Assembly: GCF_947039605.1 (NCBI RefSeq)
Contig: NZ_CAMQZG010000016.1
Span: forward strand, 1 to 64,000
Direction of reading: 5' to 3'
DNA: 64,000 nt
Source of the DNA: an uncultured Clostridium sp.
Lineage (GTDB): Bacteria; Bacillota; Clostridia; Clostridiales; Clostridiaceae
Position numbers and translations under genes: made by a program. Positions 24,790-33,135 of the stretch are shown here, one piece after another. How positions within the stretch are numbered: position 1 is the first letter of the stretch; every line of letters begins with the position of its first letter. The notes below the pieces were generated by a model. It was not told the origin of the DNA and searched no databases. It was given only the letters and a program-made list of their open reading frames with translations.

Positions 24790-25995
24790 TTATTTTTTTA
24801 ATATTTCAGTAGCTATTGCTACACCAAACTCAAAACATTCTTTAAGTTCAGTTTCAGAAGGTTTAAAATTAATATTTAAAGATTCTATAGGCATTTTCAT
24901 TTTAAGTTCTTTAAGTCTTGATTCAAGTCTTGGAACAGATTCTCCACTCCAACCATAAGAACCAAAAGCACCAGCAATTTTACCACCATGTAAAATAGGG
25001 TTAAGTCTTGCAAGTAACATTCTTACAGGCTCAAGCATATCAGCAAGAATAGTTGGTGAACCAACTATAAGTCCATCAGCATTAGAAATTTCAGTAAGTA
25101 TATGTGTATCATCATGTTCGATAATATTAAATAATTTAACATCTATATCTGCAACTGATTTAACACCTTTAGCAATTTCATTTGCGATAGTTTCTGTATA
25201 ACCATAAGCAGTAACATAGGGTATAACAACTTTTTTCTTTTCATTTGCTAGAAGAGGCTCACACCATTCTTTATAAATATCTATAATTTCTTTAGGATTT
25301 TTTCTAAGTATAGGGCCATGTCCAGGACAAATTACTTTTATATCAAGATGATTAATCTTATTAATTGCTTTTAACATAAATGGTTTAAAGGGTCCCATAA
25401 TGCAATTAAAATAATATTTTAAAGCTTCCATATAATCATCATGATTTTCTATTAAATCATCAAAGATTTTATCAAATGAATAATGTGCGCCAAATGAATC
25501 ACAAGTAATAAGCGTTGAGTCCTCTTGAATGTAAGTATAAATTGTATCAGGCCAGTGAAGCATTGGAACGGACATGAATTTTAATGTTTTATCACCAAGT
25601 GAAAGAGTGCTACCTTCTTTTACTTCTATATAATCAAAATCTCTGTTTACAATAGCTTTAAGATATTTTATTGCTATTTTAGAAGCAACAACTTTTGCAT
25701 TTGGTGCAATTTTAAGTAACTTCTCAACAGAACCAGCATGGTCAGGTTCTGTGTGGCTAATAACTATATATGAAATTTCTTCAAGGTTAATTTTTAAATC
25801 ATTAAGTCTTGCAAGGTATTCATCAAAGAAAGATGCTTTAACAGTTTCAAATATAGCAGTTTTTTCACTACCTTTAACGATATATGAGTTATATGAAGTA
25901 CCATAAGGTGTATTCATTATAATATCAAACACTCTTAATTTAGGGTCAAGAGCTCCAACCCAGTAAATATTGTTTTTAACTTCTACATAGTTCAT
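24790..25995 (-). CDS. A-type flavoprotein (flavodiiron protein)
   Basis: 401 residues. Residues 1-245 are a metallo-beta-lactamase-like diiron domain with HTEPDHAGS (His81, Glu83, Asp85, His86), a His near 148 (HWPDT), an Asp near 166 (CDSFGAH) and a His near 228 (PGHGP). Residues 250-400 are a flavodoxin domain (YVTAYGYTETIANEIAKG, IVGSPTILADMLEP, GAFGSYGWSGES). The enzyme reduces O2 or NO to water or N2O with electrons from rubredoxin or a reductase, protecting anaerobes. No rubredoxin domain is fused on. The ribosome binding site GAGAGGGGGATG is strong. It is the clearest sign of anaerobic life in the window. Confidence 0.93.
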   Translation of the reverse strand: MNYVEVKNNIYWVGALDPKLRVFDIIMNTPYGTSYNSYIVKGSEKTAIFETVKASFFDEYLARLNDLKINLEEISYIVISHTEPDHAGSVEKLLKIAPNAKVVASKIAIKYLKAIVNRDFDYIEVKEGSTLSLGDKTLKFMSVPMLHWPDTIYTYIQEDSTLITCDSFGAHYSFDKIFDDLIENHDDYMEALKYYFNCIMGPFKPFMLKAINKINHLDIKVICPGHGPILRKNPKEIIDIYKEWCEPLLANEKKKVVIPYVTAYGYTETIANEIAKGVKSVADIDVKLFNIIEHDDTHILTEISNADGLIVGSPTILADMLEPVRMLLARLNPILHGGKIAGAFGSYGWSGESVPRLESRLKELKMKMPIESLNINFKPSETELKECFEFGVAIATEILKK

Positions 25996-26088
25996 AAAAT
26001 ATAGTTATCATAAATAATTATGATAACATCCCCCTCTCTCAATAGAACTTTTTTTATAAAAATAATCATTAGGAAATAATTATTATAT

Positions 26089-26116
26089 ATTATATTATAT
26101 TATAAGTTTTTGTAAA
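26089..26116 (-). promoter_or_regulatory. Sigma-A promoter of the flavoprotein gene
   Basis: On the minus strand TTTACA (26116-26111), 16-base spacer, TATAAT (26094-26089); overlapping TATAAT copies follow. About 85 bases of leader precede the ATG. Confidence 0.65.
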
Positions 26117-26201
26117 CAAATATTAACAAAAGATAATTTTTTTATTAAGAGTTATTTTAAATTTAGATAGAAAGATAAAAATTGGAAGTAAATAGATGCA
26201 G

Positions 26202-26259
26202 TTCGACAAAATATCTAATAAGATGTGAAAAAGATTGTAGGAAGTATATTGATTCGGCA
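26202..26259 (-). promoter_or_regulatory. Two possible Spo0A boxes
   Basis: TGTCGAA (26208-26202) and TGCCGAA (26259-26253) on the minus strand both fit TGNCGAA. They lie 90-140 bases upstream of the flavoprotein promoter and 60-110 bases upstream of the divergent promoter at 26318. The surrounding 26010-26400 holds no gene, only A and T runs and the palindrome A7-GATC-T7 at 26278-26295. Confidence 0.3.
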
Positions 26260-26317
26260 AAAAAGGAGATAAATGTAAAAAAAAGATCTTTTTTTCTTCG
26301 GATTTCTTTAACATAGT

Positions 26318-26347
26318 TTGACAGTATTTTTTTATTTAAAGTGTTAT
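26318..26347 (+). promoter_or_regulatory. Possible promoter of the 108-residue protein gene
   Basis: Perfect -35 TTGACA (26318-26323), 18-base spacer, TGTTAT (26342-26347). Confidence 0.45.
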
Positions 26348-26402
26348 TATAAATATAAATACTAGATTATTTAGTTTTTTGAGGTATTATAGGGGGGAAA
26401 TA

Positions 26403-26729
26403 ATGAGAATAGTTAAGAGTTTAGTTAATATTTTAAAAGCGGAAGATATAACTTATGAATATAAGTATAGATTAACAGAAACATTATTTAAAAAATCAGC
26501 TATGTATGGTATAGAAATAGAAAGAGTTGATTATATTAAAGAAGAAATAGTAAATATAGAGAGAGAATCAATCGATAAAGTATCTAAGGATATAACTAAA
26601 GTTGAAAAGTTACATTCTTTAGTGTTCGATAACTTAGTATCACCAATTCATTTAATTGATGTTATAGGTGAATATGTAGATAAATACGTAGAAGAAATGA
26701 AGGAAGAAAGGGCTATAGCTTATAATTAG
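26403..26729 (+). CDS. Unknown helical protein before acpS
   Basis: 108 residues from ATG 26403, following AGGGGGGAAAT; an in-frame TTG at 26379 precedes that site. The protein is highly charged and helical (Lys, Glu, Ile, Val), e.g. ESIDKVSKDITKVEKLH, and has no membrane segment, signal or Cys. No family is recognised. The gene ends 20 bases before acpS and is probably in the same transcript as acpS, but no functional link is implied. Confidence 0.65.
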   Translation: MRIVKSLVNILKAEDITYEYKYRLTETLFKKSAMYGIEIERVDYIKEEIVNIERESIDKVSKDITKVEKLHSLVFDNLVSPIHLIDVIGEYVDKYVEEMKEERAIAYN

Positions 26730-26749
26730 GGTGTAGTATTTAAAGTGAA

Positions 26750-27145
26750 ATGATCATAGGAATAGGAACTGACATAATAGAAATCAATAGAGTAGAAAAA
26801 GTTATAAATAGAACAGAAAATTTTTTGAATAGAAATTTTTCAGTAGAAGAAGTCAAGTATTTTAAAAGTAGAAATCTAAAAGTAGAGACAATAGCAGGAG
26901 CATTTTCGGCAAAGGAAGCTGTGAGTAAGGCAATGGGAACTGGATTTAGAGGTTTTTCATTATCAGATATAGAAATATTAAGAAATGATATAGGAAAGCC
27001 CTTTGTCAAAGTAAGTAGCAAGGTTGATAGTATTATTAAAGAAATGGGGATTATAAATTATATCTTTCATTTAAGTATTTCCCATAGTAAAGAAAATGCT
27101 ATAGCTTATGTTATTTTAGATGGGGATGCAATTAAAGGTGTCTAG
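26750..27145 (+). CDS. acpS: Holo-[acyl-carrier-protein] synthase
   Basis: 131 residues, usual length. The opening GIGTDIIEINRVEKVI carries the Mg-binding Asp8, and AGAFSAKEAVSKAMGTGFRGF contains the catalytic Lys/Glu pair near 55-56. It transfers 4'-phosphopantetheine from CoA to acyl carrier protein, needed for fatty acid synthesis. The start is ATG 26750, with only a weak AAAGTGAA before it. In Clostridia acpS is usually followed by nnrD, a LolA-like gene, alr and mazEF; here nnrD is decayed. Confidence 0.94.
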   Translation: MIIGIGTDIIEINRVEKVINRTENFLNRNFSVEEVKYFKSRNLKVETIAGAFSAKEAVSKAMGTGFRGFSLSDIEILRNDIGKPFVKVSSKVDSIIKEMGIINYIFHLSISHSKENAIAYVILDGDAIKGV

Positions 27146-27384
27146 GGTAAGTTTTAAATCTAAGTACATAAAAAAAGAGAATATTTTATAATTAACAGAA
27201 TGTTAAAAAAGAGCAGATTAAGTGAGAAATAGTATTTTTGTGGAGTTGTTAAAAAAAATGTAAAGTGGGAATTTTAAAGGCTTGTAGAAGAATTTTAACC
27301 TGAAAATAAAAAGATTTAATCACTGAATTAATGAAGAGACTAAATACTGATAATAGAGTAGTTAAAGGTATTTTTATAATTTGT

Positions 27385-28110
27385 AACATAACGGTAACTT
27401 TTGGATGTTATAAAGAATGTATGATAGAAAAAAAGGTGAATAGCTTTTTAGGAAAAGTTTATCTTGAGGGATTAGAATACTAAGATTTATGTTAAATAAA
27501 TCTTAAAAAAGTATTTTTCTATCAGATTTAGATTTGGTAAGTTATTTTACCTAAAAGAAACTTTGAAGATCATAAAGGAAATACCAAGAGATTGTAGTAG
27601 GTACGGGCAGAAGAAGTACCATAAATGTAGCAGGTATTTCTAGATAGTCTAGATGTGAAAATATCTCGTAGACTTGTAACTTTATGTTCAGATAGTTATA
27701 CTCAAAGTATAGTTTCAAGCAAAGCAATAGAGGCTATTAGTTGGGATTATGATTTTGATAAAGAAAGATTTAAGAAAATAATAGAAGCATATAAATGAGC
27801 TATAATAGAATCAGGACTTAGAAGTAATGACAGAAATTTAGAAATTTCAACTAGTTTTTAAAAGATATTTCTTATGTAAATAAAAATATAGAAAAAAATT
27901 TAAAGAATAAGCAAAGAAATATAACATAATAGTTTTACTTTAAAAACATCATACAATAATAGCTGATGATAAAGAGGTATATATCACTCTAATAGAGGAA
28001 TATGTAATATTATCAGTGAAAGTTAGAGGTTGTTTAACAGGTATAATATTGTCATTACGTAGGCAGGGAGTCAGTTAGATTGATGCAATTATTAGCAGTT
28101 ATTAATTGAA
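27385..28110 (+). pseudogene. nnrD: Decayed nnrD (NAD(P)H-hydrate epimerase/dehydratase) remnant
   Basis: No open frame covers this 1.1-kb gap, but pieces of NnrD can be read in order, in shifting frames. They are TVTFGCYKE from the end of the YjeF epimerase domain (about 27394), LPKRNFEDHKGN at the start of the dehydratase domain (about 27551), RRLVTLCSDSYTQSIVSSK (about 27667), IIADDKEVYI (about 27957), and NRGICNI then CLTGIILSLRRQGV (about 28000-28070), which matches the conserved GSGDVLTGII region. Stops and frameshifts separate the pieces, and too little room exists for the full epimerase domain, so some of it is deleted. Position between acpS and alr is where nnrD normally lies. The intact enzyme repairs hydrated NAD(P)H, so another copy elsewhere or loss of the activity is implied. 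Confidence 0.7.
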
Positions 28111-28255
28111 GAATATATAGTGTAAGTAAGTGATATTATTGAAATTATATCTAGTTTTATAAAGACGCTTTTAGAAAAAAGGTAAAATTATGTAATAAAT
28201 AGAATTGGAATAGAATAAGATAGCTAATGTAAAGTTCGTTACATTGGGGGATAAT

Positions 28256-28819
28256 ATGAAAAATAAAATTCTAGTATCTATTGTTGTTCTAATTCTAATT
28301 GTTGTAGGCTCTTTAGCTTTTTTTACTAGCTACAAAAAAAATAATAGTCCAGACAAAATAGTGAAAGACATTATAATGTCAACAGAATACGAGGTAGATG
28401 TTTCATACACTACTAAGAATTCAAGAGGTGAATTTACAGAAGAGGCAAAAATATCTCATGCTAATGATGAGACAAAACTTGTTTTACAAGACAAGGAACA
28501 AATTTTTTCTAAGGATAAGATAAAGATAAATTATTTTGAGGGAGACAAGCATTTTTCTGTTGATAGAAGTTATGATGAGTTTTACAGATTCTTTTTAATA
28601 AATGAATTGCCACAGTATTTAAAAAGTAATGATGTAAAATATAATCAAGTAGATGACAAGATGGTTATTGATTTTAAAACTAATAGTTTGAACAAGAATT
28701 TTTCAGTTGCAAAACTTACAGTTAATTTAAGAGAAAGAGAACCAGAAGAGTTAATTATATATGATGAGACAGGAAAAGATAGGGTTGTTGTAAAATACAG
28801 CGGGTTTGTTTCAACATAA
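28256..28819 (+). CDS. GerS/LolA-like membrane-anchored protein
   Basis: 187 residues from ATG 28256, after TTGGGGGATA. Residues 3-24 are a hydrophobic anchor (KNKILVSIVVLILIVVGSLAFF) with no lipobox Cys. The rest is a beta-rich domain with SPDKIVKDIIMSTEYEVDVSYTTKNSRG, resembling the LolA-type fold of outer-surface lipoproteins and, in gene position just before alr, GerS of Clostridioides difficile, which stands next to alr2 and is needed for spore germination. Whether this protein has that role is inference. It follows the decayed nnrD and is 46 bases before alr. Confidence 0.75.
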   Translation: MKNKILVSIVVLILIVVGSLAFFTSYKKNNSPDKIVKDIIMSTEYEVDVSYTTKNSRGEFTEEAKISHANDETKLVLQDKEQIFSKDKIKINYFEGDKHFSVDRSYDEFYRFFLINELPQYLKSNDVKYNQVDDKMVIDFKTNSLNKNFSVAKLTVNLREREPEELIIYDETGKDRVVVKYSGFVST

Positions 28820-28865
28820 TTTAAGATTTTAAATTATTATAATACAAATTTTACGAGGTGTTTTT

Positions 28866-30020
28866 ATGGAAAGCATAAGACCTGTTTGGGCAGAAGTTAA
28901 TTTAGATAATATAAGAAATAATATTAGAGAAATTAAAAAGTTAACAAAAGATAAGGAATTAATAGCTATTGTAAAAGCTGATGCATATGGTCATGGCGCT
29001 GTTGATGTTGCTCCAATTCTTATTGAAGAGGGAGCAAGTAAACTAGCAGTAGCTGTGATTACAGAAGCATTAGAATTAAGAACGGCTGGAATAAAAGCTG
29101 ATATTATGATATTAGGATATACGCCTTTAACATTTAGCGAGAAATTGATAACAGAAAACATAGAGCAGACAGTTTATAGTCTAGAGTATGCAAGAGTTTT
29201 ATCAAGAGAAGCACTAAAATTAAATACTAAGGCTAAAATACAGTTAGCAATTGATACAGGGATGGGTAGAATTGGTTTTTTACCAGATGAAGACTTAGAT
29301 GATATCATTAAAGTTTGTTCGCTTCCAGGTCTTGAGGTAGCAGGAATATTCACTCATTTTTCAACAGCTGATGAAGAGGACAAAACATATACAAGAGAAC
29401 AATTTAAAAAGTTTAAAAATATATGTGATGAACTAGAGCGAAGAGGAATACATATCCCATTAAAGCATAGCTCAAATAGTGCAGCAATAATGGATTTAAA
29501 TGAGACATACCTTGATGGTGTTAGACCGGGAATTATAACTTATGGGTATTATCCATCAGATGAAGTTCAAGTTGCTAAATTAAAATTAAAACCAGCATTA
29601 ACGTTAAAAACTAATATAGTACATCTTAAAAAGCTTAAAAAGGATATGTACATAAGCTATGGAAGAGCTTTTAAGACGGAAAAAGAAACTATTATTGCAA
29701 CTTTACCTATTGGATATGCCGATGGCTATACAAGACTTTTAAATGGTAAAGCAAAAGTTATAATAAAAGGACAATTAGCACCTGTTATAGGCAAAATCTG
29801 CATGGATCAATGTATGGTTGATGTTACAAATGTAAAAGGTGTTAAATTAGGGGACGAAGTAATTTTAATTGGTGAAGATAATGGTGTGAAATTTAATGCA
29901 GATGATATGGCTCAGTTAATAGGAACTATTAATTATGAGATTATATGTATGTTAAAAAATAGAGTACCAAGAATTTATCTTGAGAATGGAGAAATATCAA
30001 AAGTGCGAAATTATTTGTAA
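28866..30020 (+). CDS. alr: Alanine racemase
   Basis: 384 residues. The PLP lysine is Lys37 in [12 protein letters not shown], and the catalytic Tyr is in ISYGRAFKT near residue 265. [15 protein letters not shown] and [11 protein letters not shown] are other family motifs. It converts L-alanine to D-alanine for peptidoglycan. The start ATG follows ACGAGGTG. It stands between the GerS-like gene and mazEF in the usual clostridial order. In Clostridia alr is often cotranscribed with germination or toxin-antitoxin genes. Confidence 0.96.
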   Translation: MESIRPVWAEVNLDNIRNNIREIKKLTKDKELIAIVKADAYGHGAVDVAPILIEEGASKLAVAVITEALELRTAGIKADIMILGYTPLTFSEKLITENIEQTVYSLEYARVLSREALKLNTKAKIQLAIDTGMGRIGFLPDEDLDDIIKVCSLPGLEVAGIFTHFSTADEEDKTYTREQFKKFKNICDELERRGIHIPLKHSSNSAAIMDLNETYLDGVRPGIITYGYYPSDEVQVAKLKLKPALTLKTNIVHLKKLKKDMYISYGRAFKTEKETIIATLPIGYADGYTRLLNGKAKVIIKGQLAPVIGKICMDQCMVDVTNVKGVKLGDEVILIGEDNGVKFNADDMAQLIGTINYEIICMLKNRVPRIYLENGEISKVRNYL

Positions 30021-30066
30021 AAAAACAAAAAAATTGCAAAATATCTAACAACAAAGGAAGAATTCT

Positions 30067-30096
30067 TTGACTTTGTGACGAAAATTATAATATAAT
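30067..30096 (+). promoter_or_regulatory. Sigma-A promoter of the mazEF pair
   Basis: TTGACT (30067-30072), 18-base spacer, TATAAT (30091-30096). TGACGAA (30076-30082), an 0A-box-like TGNCGAA, lies in the spacer. Confidence 0.65.
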
Positions 30097-30148
30097 TGAA
30101 CATACATAAACTCTTTTTAGAAACATATTACAAAAAGGAGAGGTTCTA

Positions 30149-30373
30149 ATGTCACATAGGCAAAAAAATAAAAATTTAAAAAACTTAGAAAAAACTTTAG
30201 AAAAATGTCAATTAAATGATGACATATTAATATCATATAGTATAGAGATGTTAGAGATGATGAAAAAGGGGTATAAAGATATGGGAGATATTAATCTTCA
30301 GTATGCCAATGAGGCTAGTACTTCTGATTATAAAGATAATGTATATTATGAGATGTGGCTTTGCGGAGTGTGA
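30149..30373 (+). CDS. Likely antitoxin partner of MazF
   Basis: 74 residues, ATG after AAAGGAGAGG. It lies 7 bases before mazF, the place of the MazE/EndoAI antitoxin in Bacillus and Clostridium. The protein is helical and charged, with an acidic C-terminal half that could mask MazF. The N-terminal ribbon-helix-helix pattern usual for this antitoxin is not evident to me (residues 1-20 are strongly basic instead, RQKNKNLKNLEK). I therefore call it an antitoxin by position only. It may still repress its own promoter. Confidence 0.65.
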   Translation: MSHRQKNKNLKNLEKTLEKCQLNDDILISYSIEMLEMMKKGYKDMGDINLQYANEASTSDYKDNVYYEMWLCGV

Positions 30374-30380
30374 TATATAA

Positions 30381-30740
30381 ATGACGAATGTAAATGTAAA
30401 AAGAGGAGATATCTTTTATGCCGATTTAAGCCCAGTTGTTGGTTCAGAACAAGGAGGGATTAGGCCGGTAATAATAATACAAAATGATATCGGTAATAGA
30501 TATAGCCCAACTGTTATAGTTGCAGCTATTACATCACAAATAAATAAAGCTAAATTACCTACACATGTTGAAATTTCATCAGAGGAATATGGTCTTAATA
30601 GGGATTCAGTAGTTCTTTTAGAGCAAGTGAGAACTTTAGATAAAAGAAGATTGAAGGAGAAAATAGGACATATGACAGATGATGATATGAAGAAGGTTAA
30701 TAAAGCTTTACTTATTAGTTTGAATTTAGATTTGAAATAA
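30381..30740 (+). CDS. mazF: MazF-type mRNA endoribonuclease toxin
   Basis: 119 residues with all MazF motifs: [34 protein letters not shown] (5-38), [22 protein letters not shown], and [17 protein letters not shown]. The Arg in GGIRPV and the Thr in AAITSQ form the active site of the Bacillus homologue EndoA, which cuts mRNA at UACAU. It arrests translation when free of its antitoxin. Terminator at 30755 closes the operon. Confidence 0.95.
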   Translation: MTNVNVKRGDIFYADLSPVVGSEQGGIRPVIIIQNDIGNRYSPTVIVAAITSQINKAKLPTHVEISSEEYGLNRDSVVLLEQVRTLDKRRLKEKIGHMTDDDMKKVNKALLISLNLDLK

Positions 30741-30754
30741 GAAGTTTGTTTTTT

Positions 30755-30800
30755 AAGCAAGATTATCCAATAAATTGGAAAATCTTGCTTTTATTTTTTT
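30755..30800 (+). terminator. Terminator of mazEF
   Basis: AAGCAAGATT / AATCTTGCTT stem with TTATTTTTTT after it. Confidence 0.9.
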
Positions 30801-31228
30801 GAAAATAGAGTTAATTAAAGTAAGTTTTTATATTTAGCAGGTAGAAATTTAATAGATTTCCTGCTTTGGGAATAACTTATGTAAAGAATTTCATAAAATT
30901 TAAAAATACAAATAGTATAGCTAAAAAATTCATATTATATGTTTATTACCCTTATTTTAGTATTAAAAAATAGCACTTTATTTTAAGAGTTAAATTTTTA
31001 TCAAGTGTTATTTATTTTCAAAGACTAATAGAGTAGTCTAATAAATATTTATGATATACTAAATGGTGCTAGAAAAGATAAAAAGATAAACACAATAGTT
31101 ATTTTTTATAGAAAAAGTATGAAGAATATGTTAGAATGAAAAAGGAAAAAATAAAAGTGTTTAAAATAATTTAATAAAGTTATAGGCCTTTAAATTATAA
31201 ATTACAGATTACTCATAGGAGGGTTAAT
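30801..31228 (+). other. Intergenic region before transketolase with hairpin and operator-like repeat
   Basis: No gene. A hairpin AGCAGG...CCTGCT with inner GAAAT / ATTTC lies at 30837-30868 and lacks a T run. Further on, AGACTA (31022-31027) and TAGTCT (31034-31039) form an inverted repeat with 6-base centre, and TATACT at 31055-31060 is a good -10 element 170 bases before the ATG. No matching -35 is seen, which fits an activated promoter, or the repeat may be an operator. Confidence 0.35.
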
Positions 31229-32053
31229 ATGAATAATAAAGTGGAAGAATTAAAGAGCATAGCGACAGTCATAAGAAAGGACATCGTTACTATGTTAACA
31301 GAGTCAGCATCAGGGCATCCAGGTGGATCATTATCAGCTGCTGATATATTAACAACATTATATTTTCATGAAATGAATGTAGATCCAAAAAATCCAAAGG
31401 ATCCAAATAGAGATAGATTCGTTTTATCAAAGGGGCATGCAGCACCTGTTTTATACAGTGCATTAGCAAGAAAAGGTTACTTTGATCCTAAAGAATTATT
31501 AACTTTAAGAAAACTTGGATCAAATCTGCAAGGTCACCCTAACATGAATGATGTGTCAGGAATAGATATGTCAACAGGTTCATTAGGTCAAGGGGTTTCA
31601 ACAGCAGTTGGAATGGCTATAGCAGGAAAGCTTGATAAGAAAGATTATAGAGTTTTCTCAGTGCTTGGAGATGGAGAATTAGAAGAAGGTCAAGTATGGG
31701 AAGCAGCAATGTGTGCAGCTCATTATAAATTAGACAATTTAACAATATTCGTTGATTTTAACGGATTACAAATAGATGGAGATATAACAAAAGTTATGAG
31801 TCCACTTCCAATAGATAAAAAATTCGAAGCATTTAACTGGCATGTAATAGTTATAGATGGACACAATTTCGAAGAGATAATCGGAGCAATTGAAGAAGCT
31901 AAGAAAACTAAGGGTCAACCAACATGTATCGTTTGTAACACAGTTAAAGGTAAAGGTGTTTCATTCATGGAAAATGAAGCCGGATGGCATGGTGCAGCTC
32001 CAAGTAAAGAGCAATGTGCACAAGCTATAAAAGAATTAGGAGGGGACAAATAA
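31229..32053 (+). CDS. Transketolase, N-terminal subunit
   Basis: 274 residues. It holds the pyrophosphate and thiamin-binding part: SGHPGGSLSAADILTTLYF, KGHAAPVLYSALARKGYF, TGSLGQGVSTAVGMA and GDGELEEGQVWEA (about 147-159). Split transketolases are common in Clostridia; the other half is encoded directly after. With ThDP and Mg it transfers two-carbon units between sugar phosphates in the pentose phosphate pathway. The ribosome binding site is CATAGGAGGG. Its stop TAA shares the A of the next ATG, so the subunits are made in step. Confidence 0.95.
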   Translation: MNNKVEELKSIATVIRKDIVTMLTESASGHPGGSLSAADILTTLYFHEMNVDPKNPKDPNRDRFVLSKGHAAPVLYSALARKGYFDPKELLTLRKLGSNLQGHPNMNDVSGIDMSTGSLGQGVSTAVGMAIAGKLDKKDYRVFSVLGDGELEEGQVWEAAMCAAHYKLDNLTIFVDFNGLQIDGDITKVMSPLPIDKKFEAFNWHVIVIDGHNFEEIIGAIEEAKKTKGQPTCIVCNTVKGKGVSFMENEAGWHGAAPSKEQCAQAIKELGGDK

Positions 32054-32991
32054 TGGCAAAGATCGCAACAAGAGAAGCTTATGGAAAAGCATTAGTAGAA
32101 TTAGGAAGCGTTAATGATAAAGTAGTTGTTTTAGATGCTGACCTTTCAAAGTCAACAAAAACAGCTGATTTCTCAAAGCAATTCCCAGAAAGATTCATAA
32201 ATATGGGTATTGCAGAAGCAAACATGATGTGTGTTGCTGCTGGTATGTCAACTTGTGGGAAAATACCATTTGTAAGTACATTTGCTATGTTTGCAGCAGG
32301 TAGAGCTTTTGAGCAAGTTAGAAACTCAATCTGTTACCCAAACTTAAATGTTAAAATATGTGCAACTCATGCTGGATTAACAGTTGGAGAAGATGGTGCA
32401 TCACATCAAGCAATAGAAGATTTAGCATTAATGAGAGCTATCCCTAATATGACAGTTATCTCACCTTCAGATTCTATTGAAACAGAAGCAGTTATAAAAG
32501 CTATTGCTGAATATAATGGCCCTTGTTATGTAAGACTTGGAAGAGTTGGGGTTAATGTAATCAATGATAATGCTGATTATAAGTTTGAAATTGGAAAAGG
32601 TATCGAACTTAGAAAAGGTACTGATGTAACAATAGTTGCTACAGGTATCATGGTTGATGAAGCTCTTGCAGCAGAAGCAATCTTAAAAGAAGAAGGTATA
32701 AGTGCAAATGTTATAAACATACATACATTAAAACCTTTAGATACAGACTTATTAGTTAAGGCTGCTAAGACAACTAAAACAATAGTTACTGTTGAAGAGC
32801 ATAACATAATTGGTGGACTTGGTTCAGCTGTTTCAGAAGCAATTTGCGAAGTATTCCCAGTTCCAGTTATTAAAGTTGGAGTTCAAGATACATTCGGAGA
32901 AAGTGGTCAGCCAGCAGAATTACTAAAAGCTTATGGATTAACTCCAGAGAAAATAGTAGAAGCTGTTAAAAAAGCTATCTCAATGAAATAG
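32053..32991 (+). CDS. Transketolase, C-terminal subunit
   Basis: 312 residues from ATG 32053; a longer frame from 32014 overlaps the other subunit too far. It begins KIATREAYGKALVELG and contains the pyrimidine-binding motifs VDAD/VLDADLSKSTK, FINMGIAEANMM and SVFAMFAAGRAFEQVRN-like FVSTFAMFAAGRAFE, then GEDGASHQAIEDLA. The C-terminal transferase domain (TDVTIVATGIMVDEAL, VEEHNIIGGLGSAV) follows. It forms the enzyme with the N-terminal subunit. AGGAGGGGAC lies just before the start. Confidence 0.95.
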   Translation: MAKIATREAYGKALVELGSVNDKVVVLDADLSKSTKTADFSKQFPERFINMGIAEANMMCVAAGMSTCGKIPFVSTFAMFAAGRAFEQVRNSICYPNLNVKICATHAGLTVGEDGASHQAIEDLALMRAIPNMTVISPSDSIETEAVIKAIAEYNGPCYVRLGRVGVNVINDNADYKFEIGKGIELRKGTDVTIVATGIMVDEALAAEAILKEEGISANVINIHTLKPLDTDLLVKAAKTTKTIVTVEEHNIIGGLGSAVSEAICEVFPVPVIKVGVQDTFGESGQPAELLKAYGLTPEKIVEAVKKAISMK

Positions 32992-33017
32992 TATATAAAA
33001 ATTAATATAAATTATGA

Positions 33018-33058
33018 ATATAGCAGTATGGTTTTGACCATACTGTTATATTTTTTTT
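33018..33058 (+). terminator. Terminator of the transketolase operon
   Basis: ATATAGCAGTATGGT / ACCATACTGTTATAT stem with one mismatch and T run. Confidence 0.92.
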
Positions 33059-33135
33059 AACTAATACAAATTTGTATAAATTTAGGTTATAATACAAAGT
33101 GCTTGATGGTATTAATTCAAAGGGGGCGATTAGTT

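Noticed and set aside
26123-26314. 63-codon minus-strand frame in the gap upstream of the flavoprotein gene
   Set aside because: Low-complexity Phe/Leu/Ile sequence, no ribosome binding site, and it covers the promoter region.
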